A stretch of DNA of 64,000 bases from Rotaria socialis (taxonomy: Eukaryota > Rotifera > Eurotatoria > Philodinida > Philodinidae). The stretch spans positions 62,001 through 126,000 of the forward strand of contig CAJNYU010002210.1 in assembly GCA_905331475.1 (NCBI GenBank), given 5' to 3'. The notes beneath the pieces are model-generated. The model saw only the letters and a list, made by a program, of their open reading frames with translations, ran no database searches and was not told the origin of the DNA. Both the position numbers and the translations under genes were made by a program. Below, piece after piece: positions 36,652 to 49,145 of the stretch. The stretch's first letter is position 1. The number at the start of each line of letters is the position of its first letter.

Positions 36652-37750
36652 TTGGCATGATTTTATAAATCGAAATAAATGTTGATAAAAATAATTTTTC
36701 GAAGATCACCCATGAATATTCCATTACTAGCGATGATCAAATCGTTTTCTATCGTCAAACAAACTATTCACATCGATGAGAAAAATAAATTTTCATTCTT
36801 GAAATACATATAAAACACATGAAAATAACTTGATAATGTTACTATTTTCATGTCAAAGTATTACCAATAGCATATATTATTTTTACACTGCTATTATCTG
36901 ACTTGCACCAATTGTATTGTTTAAAATAGTTGATAATTAAAAAGATCACGTCTATCACATGTAGTATAATCAGTGCTTGGATGATATTCGACGATGGTAT
37001 CAGTTGTACATCGTATTTTAAAATATCAAAATCTTAATTTACTCACCAGAATTGATCAAGTTTTTATTTTTAGCAATTGTTTTTTTTTCTAAAACGTACA
37101 TCTAGAGGTAATTAGTATATAGATCAAAGTTGAATAGTTTTACATTCGATATTATTTCAATTAAATAATTTTACATCATAGGATTTATTCTGTTACAGAT
37201 GATTTTTTCAGCACGAATATTTGTTATTTTTTCTGAATTCGTGATAATCATTTAGGGTTTTAATGACAAATCTATTAGTTTTCATTAAGTGAGATTTTTC
37301 AAAAATAAAATTTTCTTTGATGAATTCATAGTAGTAATTCGAAATCGATTCGATCTTATTGTTAGAAGATGTTATCCATTTTGCAGAAGCTATGTGAGAG
37401 TGATTAAAGCAAAATTGAAATGAATTAATAAATACTGATAGTTGTTTATGTGAAATTTTCCAGTAATACAATGTTTTTATCAGAATTTTACCTAGTAGCT
37501 TAAGTTGTTGCTACAATATGTAGATTCAGACCTTGATGAAAATACATCATCTCAAATATAGCTCACAAAAGAAATCTATCCAAATGAATTAGTACTATAA
37601 TTATGTACCTTTCAGATCCATGAATCTTCAAATAGTGAAAGCTAAAATATGTATATATTCGTTGAGAACTTTTGTATAGATTGCTTAATACTTCTAGCGA
37701 AATTTCATAAATATTTAGTTTCCAATATTGGCTTTATTGTCAGCCAACTT
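36652..37750. other. intergenic, nothing recognised
   Basis: AT-rich spacer. The minus-strand frame at 37208-37471 has no recognisable domain. Confidence 0.5.
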
Positions 37751-37752
37751 TA

Positions 37753-38516
37753 GGCATGCACCGAACCCGGATGCAAACCGGGTAGTTCGGTTCAGTACTA
37801 CTTGGATTCGGTCAAACCCGAGTTTCATCATGTCCATATTCGGTACTGGGATTCCCAGATCTATTTATATGTATCCTTCGAAGTATAGAAATGTATAATA
37901 AATAGCACCTATCGATATATGATAGGTGGTAAACGATGAGCTCATGCCAAAGATTCTTTGTCTTGCTCAGCCTATCATAGTTAATCTCATTTATCGGGAA
38001 CGGATACAGTTAAATGAGTTTCTCATAATATTTCTCTTGGACTGAACTACAAGAAATCGTTGAATGGTTCTCCTTATTAAAATTTCCAGAGTTACAGATG
38101 CATGATTTTTCTCCATCAGCCTACTAACAATCTCAATACTCAAAATGCAAATATCATTACCACTATTGCTAAATTGTATTGGTATTGGTAGTATTCGAAT
38201 TCTCACATCCCTCCTTTTACTATCAGAAGGATCATTCAATAAGAAGACCATTCAACGATTTTCTGTAGTTGAGTCCAAGAGAAATATTAAGAAAATCTTA
38301 TTTAATTGTGCGCTTTCCTGATAAAAAAGATTATCTATGATAAATTGAGGAAGAGACGATAAACTTTTGAGATGAAATCATCTTTTTATTATCTATCGAT
38401 AGGTACTATTTATTGTTCATTTCCATTCTTCGAAGGATACGAATAAGTAGACACAGGAATCCCGTTATCCAATCCGAGTATGACCGAAACCGGGTAGTTC
38501 GGGTTCGGTGCATGCC
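37753..38516. mobile_element. 764-bp fold-back MITE, TA-flanked
   Basis: The termini GGCATGCACCGAACCCG (37753) and CGGGTTCGGTGCATGCC (to 38516) are exact inverted copies, with TA on each side (37751-37752, 38517-38518). The arms stay similar for about 300 bases: GTATCCTTCGAAG, AATAAATAG, ACCTATCGAT, and AATATTTCTCTTGGACT followed by AACTACA and ATCGTTGAATGGT all recur inverted. A non-paired centre of about 190 bases remains. The whole element can therefore form one long hairpin. The minus-strand frame 37991-38251 inside it follows the repeat and has no transposase motif. Confidence 0.8.
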
Positions 38517-38518
38517 TA

Positions 38519-39234
38519 TCTATCTATGTGCGGATAGGTTTGAAAATAGCGGGATTTTCATGTCGGATTTCTCTGTTTCAAAGTAATCATTCTAGAGATA
38601 TCACTTATCGTCAAATCGTTTTCATTTTTGCAGTAGTTTGTAGAAAATCAATTTTTCTTTCTATGCGCAGTCCAATGACGCATAAAAAGCAATTCCACTG
38701 AATGAATAGTGTCAAGAACGCCGTTTTCGTGTAGCAGCTCAAATAGATCATATATGGTTCTGAGAAAAATATAGATATGATCAAATAATTACAAATAATT
38801 CTGAAACAACACTCCATATATACTACAATTCCAATGAGAGAGTTTCTTAGGTGTCCGTTTTTAATGTGGAAAAAAATTTGGAAAAATAGAAAAAAATGTG
38901 CCGGACAAACAATCGTTTCACATAATCGTACTATGCGATCTATAAAAAAAAGTTCAATTCTATCGCTCTAAACTAAGACAAATAGAAGTTTGTAGAGAAT
39001 TCGATGGCGCATCTTTTGAGAGAAAGACCAATGCCTTGTTATGTTCCTAAAAACAGATGCGTGCAAAATAAAGAATGTTCCAAAACTTTTGTCACACCCG
39101 GTATAGTCTGTTACGTGTTATTCTTGCTAATCGGATATATTTCCGTTTTATAATGTGTATAAATATTTACTGACATGTTTATCTAATTTCTATCGATAGA
39201 AACAATTTTCTTTTCGGTGACCGCGACCTCTAAA
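38519..39234. other. spacer between two MITEs
   Basis: No gene recognised. The minus-strand frame 38611-38817 has no supporting feature. Confidence 0.45.
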
Positions 39235-39236
39235 TA

Positions 39237-39532
39237 CCCAGGTCGAACATTCCGGCCATCGGATCTCGTAGGATAGTCCAGGATATATGCGGGAGAGTCA
39301 CCATATCCTGTAGAAAAACACGGAAAATCGCTGGAAGATGGAAGCAGTATTCCGGTCAAAAATACGGCCTGACTTTTCCGGCGGATTCCTGCCAAGTCTC
39401 AGTGCTGTCCTACTGGAATTGATCGGAAATCAGTGGAAAAATCCGAAAAATTTCCAACCGGAATACTGCTTCCACAAAATCAACGGAACTATCCGGAACC
39501 GGTCGTTTCGAGGTCGGAGTGTTCGACCTGGG
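39237..39532. mobile_element. 296-bp MITE with CCCAGGTCGAACA termini
   Basis: CCCAGGTCGAACA (39237-39249) and TGTTCGACCTGGG (39520-39532) are perfect inverted repeats flanked by TA on both sides (39235-39236, 39533-39534). A second inverted pair lies inside, GGAAGCAGTATTCCGG and CCGGAATACTGCTTCC. The element is GC-rich with many CCGGA motifs, unlike its surroundings. A related element is at 56717-57011. Confidence 0.75.
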
Positions 39533-39534
39533 TA

Positions 39535-42130
39535 AGAATGAGAGCACGACAATAGAAACATACTGTTCACGTACCGTAAAAAGTTTATATTTAAATGTCT
39601 CTTTTCAGATTAGACGTGGCACACCAACGATTAATAATGCAAATTATCAGCCGATAGATTTGTGTTGTAATTATGCTGACTATGTTTTCGTCAACCTACA
39701 TCATGCCACAGACTACCCAGGACAAACAGTCCGATAACTGGATCCAATCGGATTCCATTAGATTTCGATCAATTTCTACAGTATTCTAGGTAACTCCGGG
39801 TTGTGGACCCACTCACGGATCCCTAGTGTTGGAATCCAATCGATTTGTGTACGAACCAGTCAAAATCCGGTAGGCTTCTTTAAGAATCTCGGTGGTATCC
39901 AACTCACGCTCCTATGAGCGCTCATGAGCGTGAGCGTTTCTTTGGCATAGAATACGCGATCGCTTCTGGCCATTTTTATCTAGTCTATTCCTCGAACAAC
40001 AATATTCAAACTTTTTGTGCCTGTGGTTTCCCTCAAGTATCATGGTTCATGAATATTATTTTTTTTTGTTGACGAGCCAAAATCGTAAGAGTTTCAAGAT
40101 TTAGGAGTGTAGATGATGAATATCATCCTGAGAGCTCTCAAAAGGCTTTTATTCATGAAATAGCTCTAATCACTATTTCTGCCGCATTCCTGATTATTTG
40201 ATTCCTCTAGCATAATTATTCACTTAAACTCAGCAAAAGATAGCTTTTCTAGCTCATAATTCTGCGTTGTATACGAAGCTAAACTTTTACAATCATAAAC
40301 TGTAACATTTGCAAAGGAACTAGCGATCCCCCAGCAGAGATTAACAGTTTCTCTAACATACTGAATTTTGTGTCTATGACAGTTTGTGAAGTCCGTCCTA
40401 TTGCAACGTAAGATTCGATCTATCAGTGTAATTTTTCAAGATATTTCGATTGATAGTTGCAAAAAGATAGAAGAGCAGATATAGCAAGGTGAGAAGTAAA
40501 AAAATATAAAAAGTGTTTGTCATCGAGGAAAAAAATATGGTCAAAAACGTTCACCTAAAATAAATATTATTGAATTAGAGAGCATCAATATACACATTCG
40601 AATCTCTTGTAAATTAGCTATTTGATAATCTTTGGTTCGAGGATCTTTATCTAAATGATGTGAATATCGCGGTAGAGCACACTCAATGGCATACACTTAA
40701 CTCAGACGTATCTATGTTGAGTTTGGCTATATCGGTATAGTTTTCAGCGTCAAGTAGTGTTTTGAAAATACGATGCGAGTGCGAAATGCTCTATTTTCTA
40801 TTCTCTCTTGATAGAATATTTGAGAGACAAAGAAAAAGGGTGTCATTACGTCAAATGTTGAAACTTGAGAGATTATTTTCAGTATGCACTGTATTTATCT
40901 ACGTTTTTGTTAGTTTGAAAGTGAAGAGAAACATGTCAGGGTTTCGAATTGATAAAGTAATGATTTCTTTGTAATTTTCTGTCAGTAGGGAGCCTTATTC
41001 ACTCAACGTAGGAGTGCATGAATTATATTAAGATATGACATCGTATGATTATAGGCCTGATAAAAATGAAGGTAACTTCTTGACTAACGCCAATTGATTA
41101 GCATTTCAAACAATGATCTTATGTGATAGTCATTATTACTGTTATTTTTCGTTATCTTTCTTGTATCTTATATATCACTAATGTTTTGAAAACTCACTCG
41201 CAGGCAGCTGATCACTGAAACATCGCTAGCATGCTACACAATGTACGAAAATTTTTAGCAAAAACTGAAAGAAAACTTGCTCACAATATACCATACATAG
41301 AAAAATTATTAGGATCATTACCGTTGAGAGAAGAGGATAACAGGGGAAAACAATGAGCATAATGATATACTTTATCTATGGGATTTGAAGTAGCTGTGTA
41401 ACTGCATCAAAACGAGAAAGATTTATTATGCATATCAATATAAAACATTCACGCCCAGATAGTTTTAATTTTGGTGGAAACATGTATTTCTTTTATAATT
41501 CAAACTATCTTTTTAATGGTTGGGGAAAGAGACACAACTCAATGTCGAATATGATTTGATTAAATTGAACGGAACCTCTTATGATTAGAGTTGTCAGCCG
41601 AAGGGTTGAACGGCGGCGGGCAACAATTTTCAATTTTTGAAGATTTCCAGCAACTCCTTATTTGAATGAGTAATGTCTTCAGCGGCTTCTATAGTGCTTT
41701 TTTTTGTTAAGGGTCATGGTCTTTTGTTTTTTGAATCCATGTACTTTCTTCAGTGAACAGTATTACAATAGAAAAGCTATCTTCTTCTAAAAACATATGT
41801 GAGAAAACTATCAAACAGTGCTTTCTGTTTGAATAAAGATAAGAATTTCATGAGTATTTGAATAAATCAAATATTTTCAATTTATTCGATCAAGCATCTA
41901 AAGTAAAAATAATTTTTGTTATTCTGAGTGCAATTGTTTTAATCCTATCTATTTAATTGTAGAGATAACAGTAGACAAGGCAATAAAAGGATATACAAAC
42001 TAAGGAATATTATTTTCTATGACACACATTTTCAGATCATAAATCAATATGCATATCGATCGTTATTCAAACTAAAAAACGAGAAACTACATAGGATCGC
42101 AGGAGAATTATGTCAGCCTATCTATTGTGT
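39535..42130. other. intergenic with a degraded MITE relative
   Basis: About 2.6 kb without a gene. From 39715 to about 39930, blocks such as CCCAGGACAAACAGTCCG, GGATCCAATCGGATT and GGAATCCAATCG echo the CCCAGG elements at 39.2 and 56.7 kb, suggesting a truncated copy. The rest shows nothing recognisable. Confidence 0.45.
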
Positions 42131-44688
42131 TCATAATGAATTTGCGCCGCCCAAGTCATTAAATGCTTCCTGGACACGTTTCTTCATTGATAATTCCGAT
42201 TCACGAAGCCAAACACGAGGATCATAATATTTCTTGTTTGGTTTCTCTTCAGCATCGAGTACACCTTGAAGTCGACTTTCGTTTTTCTTGTAGTATTTGA
42301 GCACACCTTCCCAATAAGCATATTGTGTATCGGTATCGATATTCATTTTAACTACACCATTCTGCACAGCTGTTTTTATTTCATCTTTGGTTGAACCCGA
42401 ACCACCATGAAAAACAAGAAATACTGGATGATTGTCAACTGTATTTAATTTTTCTTTAACATAAGCTTGATGTTTAGCAAGTAATTCTGGATGAAGTCGA
42501 ACATTGCCGGGTTTATAGACACCATGTACATTACCAAAAGCAGCAGCGATTGAAAAGTGAGGAGCAACAGCTGAGAGTTCTCGATAGATATCCCATATAT
42601 CTTCGGGTTGTGTATAAAGTGATGCATTATCAACTCCTGTATTATCCACACCATCTTCTTCGCCTCCAGTAATGCCTATTTCCATTTCTAACCATAATTT
42701 CATTGGAGCCATACGTGTAAGATATTTCTTGCATGCAGCTATATTATGTTCTTTACTTTCTTCTGAGAAATCAAGCATATGAGAACTAAAAAGTGGTTCA
42801 CCATGTTGTTTAAAATAGGCTTCATCAGCTTCGAGCATTCCAACAAACCTAAACAATATAAATACATATGATTTTATGTCTTCAATATTTTGTTGTTGAA
42901 TATATACGTTTATCAAAACTAAAGGGCAATACTTAAAAGAAAGATTTTGATTTTATCACTATTATTATTTTATATTGTGCAACTCAAAGCTATGAAGCGT
43001 TCAGTTTTGAATATTCATAACATACGCTATTTAATAAATCCTGAAATATTTTACTAAGAAAACAAGGTTCATTATCTTGTATCGTCACTTTGCAAATACT
43101 ACTTCAAACTTTTCTTGGTAGACATACATGAAGAATATAAACAAACATTAATTAAGTAATAATATTCAGCCGATATCATCTGTGACACACATCTTTAGAC
43201 AAGTTACTAAAATATTTTGTTAATTATGATATAGTGACAACATATACTACTGTATCATACGTAAGAAAATTTGGAAATAATGATACTTTTATTTTCATAC
43301 TTCTATGGGATATTTGAATCAGTGAGCTAAATCTTCAACTCATCATTCTGGTTTAATCAAATAGTAAGTTATGGAGTTGAAGGTAAAAAAAATTGTGTGG
43401 TTACTTTAATAGCTCATATGTCATCGGATTGAGTTATACTATGATAAAACATGATGTATTTCTATTTCAGAATGATAGATTAACTAAATCAGTTTCATAA
43501 TGATACATCGTACGTTTATTTTATGTATTTCTATTGTTTTCTATAATGCGTCATACTCAACTGAATTGTTCAATAAATAATCAAACGATAAGAAAAAATT
43601 AAAATTCATTAATTAATCACTTAAACCATTCTGTGTGTTAATTAAAATGTAGAAAATAATGATAAGATTGTATCTAATGCTTCAAATAGAGTAGAAAAGA
43701 AAAATTAAAGAAATAAAATAATTTTAGTAACTATTATTAGTCAACTAATTATTTAGTTAATTTAAATGATGCCTAGAAAATTGAGACATTTAGTGTACAT
43801 GTGCACAAACATTTTCTACAACAATCGGAACCATTAAAGTGATTTCTCATAGATTTCTCAACTTGAATGATAATTTCAAACTTCGTGAAATAAAAAAAAA
43901 TAAATAACGCAATTAGGACAAGTGAAAGTAATGAAAGTAAAAGTATTTTACTTGTATGCTAAGAAAATGTACTTGTACTTTAACTTCTACTTGAAAAAGT
44001 ACGAAAAGTACACGTACTGCAAGTAAAAGGCTTTTATTTGTGCGTTAAGAAAATGTACTTCTAATTTTACTTTTACTGGGAAAAGTACGAGTACAAATAC
44101 TTTCGTTCAAGTTCTGTTAGAGAAGTTAAAAATCGTTCATATTTTAAACATTTTCGTCTACTCTTTAGTTAGCAATCAGAATCGATTGGATAAATATAAC
44201 TGCTAAATATTTTAAACTACAAGTCAGATATCATGAGTTTAAAGTGATAACACAAAAACGAAATTTCTATGACATCAACTAACCATGGTTCTAATTTCTT
44301 GGCACAATGATCGCTATGAAGAACAACAGGCACTCCATAACTTTTTGCCACAGTGCGTACATGATGCGCTCCAGCAACAGCTCCTAAAATACTTGCTGCT
44401 TGACCATCATTGTTCAGACCTTTGCCACCGAAGAATTGAGCTCCACCTTGTGAAATCTGTATGATAACAGGTGATTTTGAATCACGAGCGGCTTCAAGTA
44501 CTGAGTTAATAGCTGATGAAGACGTCACATTAATGGCTGGGATAGCAAAGTGATGTTCTTTTGCGTATGAAAATAATTTCATAACATTGTCACCGGTCAA
44601 CACACCTAAACTCAATTATTGTATCATTTTGTTTGTAATAGAAATCTAATCTGGTTTTACCTGCTGGAACGATATCGAATACACCCAT
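42131..44688 (-). CDS. fba: class II (zinc-dependent) fructose-bisphosphate aldolase
   Basis: Splits fructose 1,6-bisphosphate into dihydroxyacetone phosphate and glyceraldehyde 3-phosphate in glycolysis. Exons 44688-44661, 44605-44284, 42848-42131 give 355 residues. The middle donor (CATG/GTTAGT) restores codon PW-F-VGM at the junction. Class IIa landmarks: AIPAINVTSSSAINSVLEAA, VVLHSDHCAKKL (catalytic Asp and Zn His), LEADEAYFKQHGEPLFSSHM, EMEIGITGGEEDGV (Zn Glu), AAFGNVHGVYKPGNV (Zn His), VFHGGSGS (third Zn His and phosphate loop), KMNIDTDTQYAYW, and PNKKYYDPRVW at the C-terminus. It reads very like fungal FBA1 and bacterial FbaA. Animals ordinarily use the unrelated class I aldolase, so horizontal origin followed by intron gain is the likely history (inference). 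All catalytic residues look intact. Confidence 0.95.
43951..44105. repeat. two tandem ~84-bp copies in an aldolase intron
   Basis: The block from 43951 (CTTGTATGCTAAGAAAATGTACTTGTA...) recurs from about 44035 (ATTTGTGCGTTAAGAAAATGTACTTCTA...). Both contain AAGTAC/GTACTT motifs that also form short inverted repeats. It lies in the 1.4-kb second intron of the aldolase gene and may be a MITE remnant that enlarged it. Confidence 0.55.
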
Positions 44689-47600
44689 AGTGACAAAGTT
44701 ACTTGTAATACGTGCAGATTAGAATATCTAAACATTGAGAAGAGTTATTTAGAATAGAATATATGAAAGAAAAATCATTATAAATATTTCAATGTTAATC
44801 GAATAATTCTATTTAAATTCGAATGTTACACTAGTATTAATAATAAGAATCTTTCTATTTTGCCACAGTAGCATAGAAAACTGAAAAACAAGTTGAGTTA
44901 CTAATCCAATGGAACTATCTTCTTGGCACAGTTCTATTACCAGAAAAAAAGTATCATTGATAAAAGAATACAATCGATATGATCAATTAACAATGTGAAC
45001 TTCGATGTGATAGAATCATTTTTCTATATGATCTATCTAGAAAATTCTTCGCAAGTAGAACTTCAAACCAAACCCAACTTGTTTCAAGGCTTATATGAAA
45101 GAAAATGATCTCATGTTGACGAGCGCTACTGCACAGAGAGAAAAAAAGTCGGAGACCTACACACATAATAAATGCAAGCGGAAGACGAACAGGACTGGGC
45201 GAGAAAAAGAAATGCACGCATAAAGACAGAACGAGCAGAGAGAAAAACACTATTTGGACGAGAAAAATAATACTGAAACAGCTCGCGCGTTTATGGTAGT
45301 AAACGGTTGTTGAGGACGATTTTTTCTTTTTTTCTTCTATTCGGTACTAATAAACACAATCAGGCGTCTATTTTTCTGTTGAGAAGAAGTAGACGCTAGT
45401 AATATAGAACGCGTGTCTCTCGTCAAGCATTTCAATATAACTTGTTTCAAGTTGAAATTGTGAAAACAATTTGTTTAACTGAGTCGGTTCAAGAGTACGA
45501 ACATCTGTGAGATTTGCAAGTTCAAATTATTACATCTCTATGCACACTTCTTTATTTATCCATTGACATGATTCGAACTCTTCGATAAGATTTCAACAGA
45601 CCATAGGCTTGAACTAGTACTATTCTTGTAATTATTTTCTTATACTCGAAGGAAAAAACTATTCGAATTGTGCCTAACTAATATTGAGATACTACAAAGA
45701 AATCTAATCAAAGTATTCTTAAATAAAAAATTGCTTTCAATAGAAGTTTTCAAAAATAAAGTTGGGTTATATATCAAGAATGAAGATTTCAACGTCAATG
45801 TAGATCAAAAGAAAATGCAACAAATATTTTCGATCACACAACTTTAGTATTATTGAAAATGCGGGCTGATATTGTAATAGGAAATCTCTGTTAGAAGAAT
45901 ATAAAAAATGAACAACAACAACAAACAATTTTTGTATTTTACCGAGCCTACTCAACCTAACGATTCCAACGTCTATATCTGTAACGTAGTTCTAAAGTAC
46001 GTAAATTAGTCATTTGCAAAGAGAGAAGATGAATATGAGTTGAATTGAATTGAACCAACAATAGTAAACGATCGAACTCGATGCCAAGGAGTGACAGATG
46101 ATGACAAAGAAGAAATTCATCGCTGATTCGAAATAATCTTCATTCATTATGATATTATTCAAACACAATAATTGACTTTTTGGAAAAAAGACATTTTTAT
46201 TCTAAAAAAGGAGCTATCTGCGTTTATATTCATGAACAACATTTTGATCTAGATAAGAATAAACACCTAGAGAGTTATCCATTCTTGGAATTGCGACAAC
46301 TCTAATAGTGTACATGTTATAATTTAAAAATATTTCTAATTCAATCTGCATTGATCTTTTAACCTTTTGGAAATCTATCAGATAGGATTTTGTTGCTTTT
46401 CGATATTAGCTCTTCTGTGCTCATAAGCCACTTCACATCGAATAAATATACAGATTGACTCGAAAGCATCGATATTAAATGGTGAACAACATTAGAATCA
46501 GTCATACTCGTCAATGATTGAAGTCCTTCAATGTTAGTAAAGCATCATATGCAAATAATTTATTCATTGATTTGAGATCAATGGTGGGTTCAAAACCATT
46601 TTATTTTTAGGAAATGTAGATTTACAGCTGGATCGAGGATGTCAGATCCAATTTTTAGAAATCAGAAGGTTCTGTTTTGCACCTACATAGGGTAAATAAC
46701 TGTGAGAACATTTGACACCACGAAGCATCATGCGTTCATGAACAGCAGATAAGTTATTTAAGTCAGTTGTATCGATTATTAGAAAATATGTTAAGTAGTT
46801 CCCCTATAGATACATATAATCTCTCTGACGATACTTTTATCAGTGCGAGTTGATGGTAAATAATCTTTCACATCATACCCATAGCTATCGTTATATTATC
46901 TTTATTTTTCCTGTGTTCTTGATGGGAGATCGAGAAATCTTTAAGTTTATCTGTGATCTCTTTACGGTATATGAAAATTTGATATTTGTCAAGTTTTATT
47001 CAAAAATTTTCACCATGGTAAAGGAAAAAATCATTCTTGTGAGTACATATTCTCATATGCATTGCAGATACTCTGAATCTACCAATACTTCTACGGCTGT
47101 TTTCGATTAAAAACTTAACATTAGATAAAGTTACAGCGCAAATTCAAGACGATTTTGCTTTGATTAATATGAAAGCTATTTTAATGAACAATTATTTTCG
47201 ATTTTAGTTCGTTGTATATATTTAATATAGCAACGATTCTCCTTCGGTGTTATACTTTTTTAATTTGTTCAATGTGTCATGGAAATCGAATCTGCAAAAA
47301 ACAAGTAACAATAAGGAAAAATTCTTCAACATCGGTTCCTGAGTTCAGGAGGTTTTTTGCCAGGAGAAAACTTAGAAAATCAGGAGATGTGGAAAGCCTG
47401 GAGTAATCAAAATATTGAAATATAATATTACAATCGATTTCGATTTTTTCAATAACCCGAAAAATTTCTAACAAATTTTTGTGTTTATCTATTTAGGACA
47501 TTAATCTATTATATTTTCCATAGATACATTTCAAGTTTTTATATATTTGAAAACCTTCAGGATACAGAACTCTTTGAATTTTTCTTATTAGCTTCTTCAT

Positions 47601-49145
47601 GTTCGTAAACGGCGTATTGTTTATATTTGCATTTCATCAGATGAAGTTGAGAAGGGCTGTCTCACGTCAGTTGAATGTTTTTCCCATATTCATTAACTAG
47701 ACCCATTCTATTACCAAGAATTTTCCGAAAACAATATTTATTTAATATCCGAAAGAATGTTCGATTGCTGTTAAAGTCTATCAACGAAAGTTCATGCAGT
47801 CTGCATGACGGATTGTCCAATTCGAAAGAAAATAAATAAATAAAATAATTTTTTCATTTATGAACAATATTCAAATCGAAAGGATGATTGGATTCGTTTT
47901 TGTTCAAATATCTTGTGTGAAAAACAAAAAATGAATTATGAAATTTTATCTCTTGAAATGATCCCGTGAACATACGTATATGTGATTCAATATTTCATCA
48001 TAATTTTTTTAACATAATTTACATATAGATTTTGATGAATATCAATTTTAAGAAATTCAATGCCAATGATACTTTTGAACAAATTTAAGTGATTTTTATT
48101 TTAATTTCTTTTCATCAAATTTCATTAAACCATGCTGAATTATGTTTAAATTAAATGGATTTACTCAAGAATAATTATCTTTTATTTTCTTTTTCATTTA
48201 CAATCTGAGTTTCATTGATCAATCGAACAAGATTCTTTTTAAAATCTCTATTGGTTACCGATTTCAAAGCCAACATTGTTGGATCTAATAGAGAAATTCT
48301 GATCAATAAAATTAGTGATACTCAAATCATATCTGTATTGGCTTTTTGAAAATGTATTTGAAATATAATTATTTTCATTCAAAATTTAGTGAAATATCAA
48401 TTATGTAACAGTAAAAGTTTTTTATTTTATAAATAATTCATTAGTCTCGATAGCGTTATTTATGTGAAATATTTCTAATAAACAAAAATTTGATTATAGT
48501 TTGCTTGAATTTAGACCATAAATTGAATTTCATTGTCACCTTTAGTGAAGTTTTTTATATGTATTTAAATGAATCGCGCAAGCAAGAGCAAGAGCATAAG
48601 AAAAAAAAACGAGCACAAAAGAAAAACAGAGCAGGGAATAAGATAAAGAGAATATCGAAAAAAAACGAGCTGACCACTCTCATATCACAAAACTCGAAAC
48701 GAAAGAAAAACCAAAAAAAGGTGTTGGAAGAGGCTAGCACATATGGTCTTCAATATATAAGAGAAATCAATTTAATATCTGGCAATCATGATGCGAAACA
48801 AAAAATGCGTTTAGAAAAAAAACCAAAAAAAAATAGAAAATATAGAATAAATGGGTAAGGATTGAGCGAGATTCCTTAACCGGGATTAACACGCAAACAG
48901 AAAGAACATACCTACAAAATAAAAAAACAAAAACAAAAAAAAGAGTGGTCGCACTATTTTTTTTTCTTCCAATCAATTATGATCTTTGACTACCTGATTC
49001 TCAAAGAAGAAAAAACCGAAAAAAAAACATCAAAAACAAACGCATAGATAGATTAGTTAGATTTTTTATGAATATCACAGCGACCAGCCTCTCAAGTTCA
49101 TTTCTCACACGACTGTTCACTTTTAACAAGAAATAAAAAGACAAC
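44689..49145. other. long intergenic region, nothing recognised
   Basis: About 4.5 kb upstream of the aldolase. A GCGTCTA/TAGACGC hairpin lies near 45363-45397. The frame at 48490-48858 (+) is Lys-rich because the DNA is poly-A-rich and is not supported. No RNA gene or inverted-repeat element was found. Confidence 0.5.

Noticed and set aside
37991..38251. 86-codon frame inside the fold-back element, considered as a transposase remnant
   Set aside because: It has no DDE/D residues or helix-turn-helix and overlaps the self-pairing arms.
44987..45250. 87-codon minus-strand frame upstream of the aldolase
   Set aside because: Hydrophobic appearance comes from CT-rich DNA; there is no splice link to the aldolase start exon.
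48490..48858. 122-codon Lys-rich plus-strand frame
   Set aside because: Produced by long A-runs; the opposite strand is equally open and no domain is seen.
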